A DNA stretch of 14,958 bases from F2B08 sp046260445 (lineage in GTDB: Bacteria; Actinomycetota; Actinomycetes; Actinomycetales; Dermatophilaceae), in assembly GCA_046260445.1 (NCBI GenBank), contig JBHEPF010000062.1, positions 1 to 14,958 of the forward strand, written 5' to 3'. The first letter of the stretch is position 1. Every line of letters begins with the position of its first letter. Below the pieces are notes generated by a model that worked only from the letters and a program-made list of their open reading frames with translations, made no database searches and was not told the DNA's origin. Shown here one piece after another: positions 13,013 through 14,958 of the stretch. Both the position numbers and the translations under genes were made by a program.

Positions 13013-14958
13013 CAGCGCTGCACCGCCCCGACCGCCCGGCCGGCCTCGGCGACCGCGGCGTCGCGCAGGGCGGAGACCTCCTCCGTCGTGAGGGTCCGGT
13101 CCGGCGCCCGGAAGGTGAACCGATAGGCCAGCGACTTCCTCCCCGCACCGACCTGGCCGCCGCGGTAGACGTCGAAGAGACCGACCGACTCGAGCAGCTC
13201 CCCGGCGCCGGAGCGCAGCGCCGTCTCGAGCGCGGCCGCCGTGACCGCCTCGTCGACGACGAGAGCGACGTCGCTGTAGGCGACCGGCGAGGTGATGACC
13301 TGCTCCGCCTGCACCGTGGAGTCGGCCGCCTCGATGAGCAGGTCGAGGTCGAGCTCTGCCGCAACCGAGCGCGGGGGCGTCCCGAGGGCCGCGACGACCT
13401 TCGGGTGCAGCTCCCCTGCGTGTCCGACGAGCCGACCGTCCTCGAGATGGACCGCCGCGCACCGCCCGGGATGGAACGGCATCACGTCGTCCGCACTTTC
13501 GAGGCGGACCGGCACGCCGAGCGCCTCGGCGACGCTCGTCGCGAGGGCGATCGCGTCGCCGGGTTCGGCCTGACGGCCCTGGCCCCACCAGCCGGCTCGA
13601 TCCCGGTCGCCCGCGAGCAGGATCCCGAGGTGACGCGGCTGGGCGGGGATCGCGTCGTGGATCGCCGCGAGCGTCTCGTCGTCCGGGAGCACCCCGACGT
13701 CCACGGTCGGTGCGGTGCGCTGCTCACCGTCACGCGCGACGACGAGCCCGACCTCGAAGAGGCCCACATCCTTGGTGCCTCGCGCGACATTGCGCACGAG
13801 CGCGTCCACCATGGTCGACAGGACGCTGATCCGCATGAGCGGCTGCTCGTCGGAGAGCGGGTTGGCGAGGCGCACCGTTCGTGTCCGCGCCTCCCTCGGG
13901 TCCCAGCCGAGGGCCGCGTGCCGGTCGTCGCCGACGAAGGGCGTGCTCCAGATCTCGGTGAGGCCCTGCCCCGCGAGCACCTCGGCGACGATGCGCCGCG
14001 CCCGCTGCCCGTGGGTGAGCCCGCGGCCGCTCGGTGGGGTCGGCAGGATAGAGGGGATCGCGTCGTAGCCGTCGATGCGCGCAACCTCCTCGACGAGGTC
14101 CGGCGCCGTCGTCAGGTCAGGCCTCCAGGACGGCGGTGTCACCCGCAGGCCGGTGCCCGAGGTCGTCGCGACCTCCTCCACCCGGCACCCGATCTCGGTG
14201 AGGATGCGGACGACCGTCTCGCGCGCATACGGGACCCCGACGAAGCGGGCCGGGTAGTCCGGGTCGAGATCGACCGTCACGACCGGGCGAGGAGTGCCGA
14301 CGTCGGTCACGCCCGCGTCCACGCTCCCCCCGCCGTATGCGACGAGCAGCTGGGCGGCGAGCTCGGCGGCGGCGGGGGCCAGGTCGGGGTCGACGCCGCG
14401 CTCGAAGCGTTTCGAGGCCTCGGACGGCAGCCGGTGCCGCCGGGCCGATCGGGCGATCGAGACCTGCTCGAACGTCGCCGACTCGATGAGCACGTCGGTC
14501 GTGGCGTCGCTTACCTCGGTGGTGAGTCCTCCCATGACGCCGGCGATCGCGATCGGATGCTCCCCTCCGTCGGTGATGAGCAGGTCCTCTGGGTGCAGCG
14601 CGCGGTCCTGACCGTCGAGCGTGGTCATCCGCTCCCCGATTCGAGCGCGACGGACGACGATCGCGTCGCTCAGCCTGGCGGCGTCGAAGGCGTGCAGCGG
14701 CTGTCCGAGCCCGAGCATGACGTAGTTCGTCACGTCGACCGGCAGGGAGATGGGGCGCATCCCGGCCTCGACGAGCCTGGTCGCCATCCACCGCGGAGTC
14801 GGCGCCCAGACGTCGATGCCGCGCACGATGCGGGCCACATAGCGGGTGCATCCCGAGCGCCCCTTGATCGGCGCCTCGTCCTCGAGGCGCACCGCATACC
14901 CGTCGTCGTTGGCGGCCGGAGCGGCCTCGGTGAGCGCGTCGACCGGGTCGGTGAAGGC
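13012..14958 (-). CDS. pheT: Phenylalanyl-tRNA synthetase beta subunit (partial, N-terminus beyond the window)
   Basis: Beta subunit of the alpha2-beta2 enzyme that charges tRNA-Phe. The 648 residues present are the C-terminal part; roughly 180-200 N-terminal residues, including most of the tRNA-binding OB domain, lie past the window edge. Visible regions are the B3/B4 editing domain (DVTNYVMLGLGQPLHAFDA, ITDGGEHPIAIAGVMGG), the ASKRFERGVDPD segment, the B5 domain, the catalytic-like core with VRLANPLSDEQPLMR, and the C-terminal ferredoxin-like anticodon-binding domain (SPVAYSDVALVV ... LAYRFTFRAPDRTLTTEEV). The frame remains open to the last base. pheS is expected immediately upstream, outside the window. 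Confidence 0.96.
   Translation of the reverse strand, partial: AFTDPVDALTEAAPAANDDGYAVRLEDEAPIKGRSGCTRYVARIVRGIDVWAPTPRWMATRLVEAGMRPISLPVDVTNYVMLGLGQPLHAFDAARLSDAIVVRRARIGERMTTLDGQDRALHPEDLLITDGGEHPIAIAGVMGGLTTEVSDATTDVLIESATFEQVSIARSARRHRLPSEASKRFERGVDPDLAPAAAELAAQLLVAYGGGSVDAGVTDVGTPRPVVTVDLDPDYPARFVGVPYARETVVRILTEIGCRVEEVATTSGTGLRVTPPSWRPDLTTAPDLVEEVARIDGYDAIPSILPTPPSGRGLTHGQRARRIVAEVLAGQGLTEIWSTPFVGDDRHAALGWDPREARTRTVRLANPLSDEQPLMRISVLSTMVDALVRNVARGTKDVGLFEVGLVVARDGEQRTAPTVDVGVLPDDETLAAIHDAIPAQPRHLGILLAGDRDRAGWWGQGRQAEPGDAIALATSVAEALGVPVRLESADDVMPFHPGRCAAVHLEDGRLVGHAGELHPKVVAALGTPPRSVAAELDLDLLIEAADSTVQAEQVITSPVAYSDVALVVDEAVTAAALETALRSGAGELLESVGLFDVYRGGQVGAGRKSLAYRFTFRAPDRTLTTEEVSALRDAAVAEAGRAVGAVQR

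Larger units (their letters stand above)
1633..14899. repeat. Dispersed over-represented word CGCATAC
   Basis: CGCATAC or its complement GTATGCG occurs at 1633, 1753, 3879, 4296, 6157, 6957, 7551, 9279, 11321, 12605, 12725, 12926, 14224, 14335 and 14893 (leftmost base). Near matches are CGCATAG at 8790 and GGCATAC at 9925. The flanking preference is C or A-C before and C or G after, giving roughly CCGCATACC. It is found in both orientations, in different codon phases (TAT GCG, GCA TAC, CGC ATA C) and once between genes. The alternative GTACGCG, expected to be commoner at this GC content, is seen once. Confidence 0.75.

Noticed and set aside
1..14958. CRISPR arrays, tRNA genes, insertion sequences or prophage genes
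   Set aside because: None were seen: no regular spacer arrays, cloverleaf-like sequences, transposases or integrases. The genes are all core metabolic or repair genes.

Overview
The window is very GC-rich and every gene I can support lies on the minus strand, so transcription runs from high to low coordinates. The gene set is pheT, an SDR, argC, an ACT protein, argJ, argB, argD, argF, argR, argH, an AAG-type glycosylase, ada-alkA, ogt and tyrS. GTG starts are common and overlaps of the ATGA/GTGA type are frequent. This points to a high-GC Gram-positive actinobacterium, most likely Micrococcales. A family-level placement (Intrasporangiaceae-like) is only a guess.

Region 1 (14958 to 12275): the 3' part of pheT (the 5' end lies beyond the window), followed with a 1-nt overlap by a short-chain dehydrogenase/reductase gene of unknown substrate.

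Region 2 (12274 to 12128): an intergenic stretch ending in a near-consensus -10 box buried in a perfect 9+7+9 palindrome that contains an ARG-box-like sequence. It lies so close to argC that the mRNA is probably leaderless or nearly so.

Region 3 (12127 to 4415): a compact arginine operon, argC - ACT-domain gene - argJ - argB - argD - argF - argR - argH. Almost every junction is a 4-nt stop/start overlap. The enzymes cover the acetyl-cycling route from N-acetylglutamate to ornithine, then citrulline, plus the last lyase step. argG is absent. ArgR is the expected repressor. The ACT protein resembles the CASTOR-type ACT family, whose animal member is an arginine sensor, and is the most interesting gene here.

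Region 4 (4418 to 1681): an alkylation-repair block. It holds an AAG-type 3-methyladenine glycosylase coupled to argH, then an Ada-AlkA fusion and an Ogt methyltransferase that overlap each other.

Region 5 (1680 to 1): tyrS, then about 270 bp without a gene but with a promoter-like site reading out of the window. An rRNA operon beyond the edge is a guess.

Across all regions the 7-mer CGCATAC (either strand) occurs 15 times in about 15 kb, roughly tenfold more than composition predicts. It occurs in several reading frames and sometimes forces rare codons, so it looks like a DNA-level signal.
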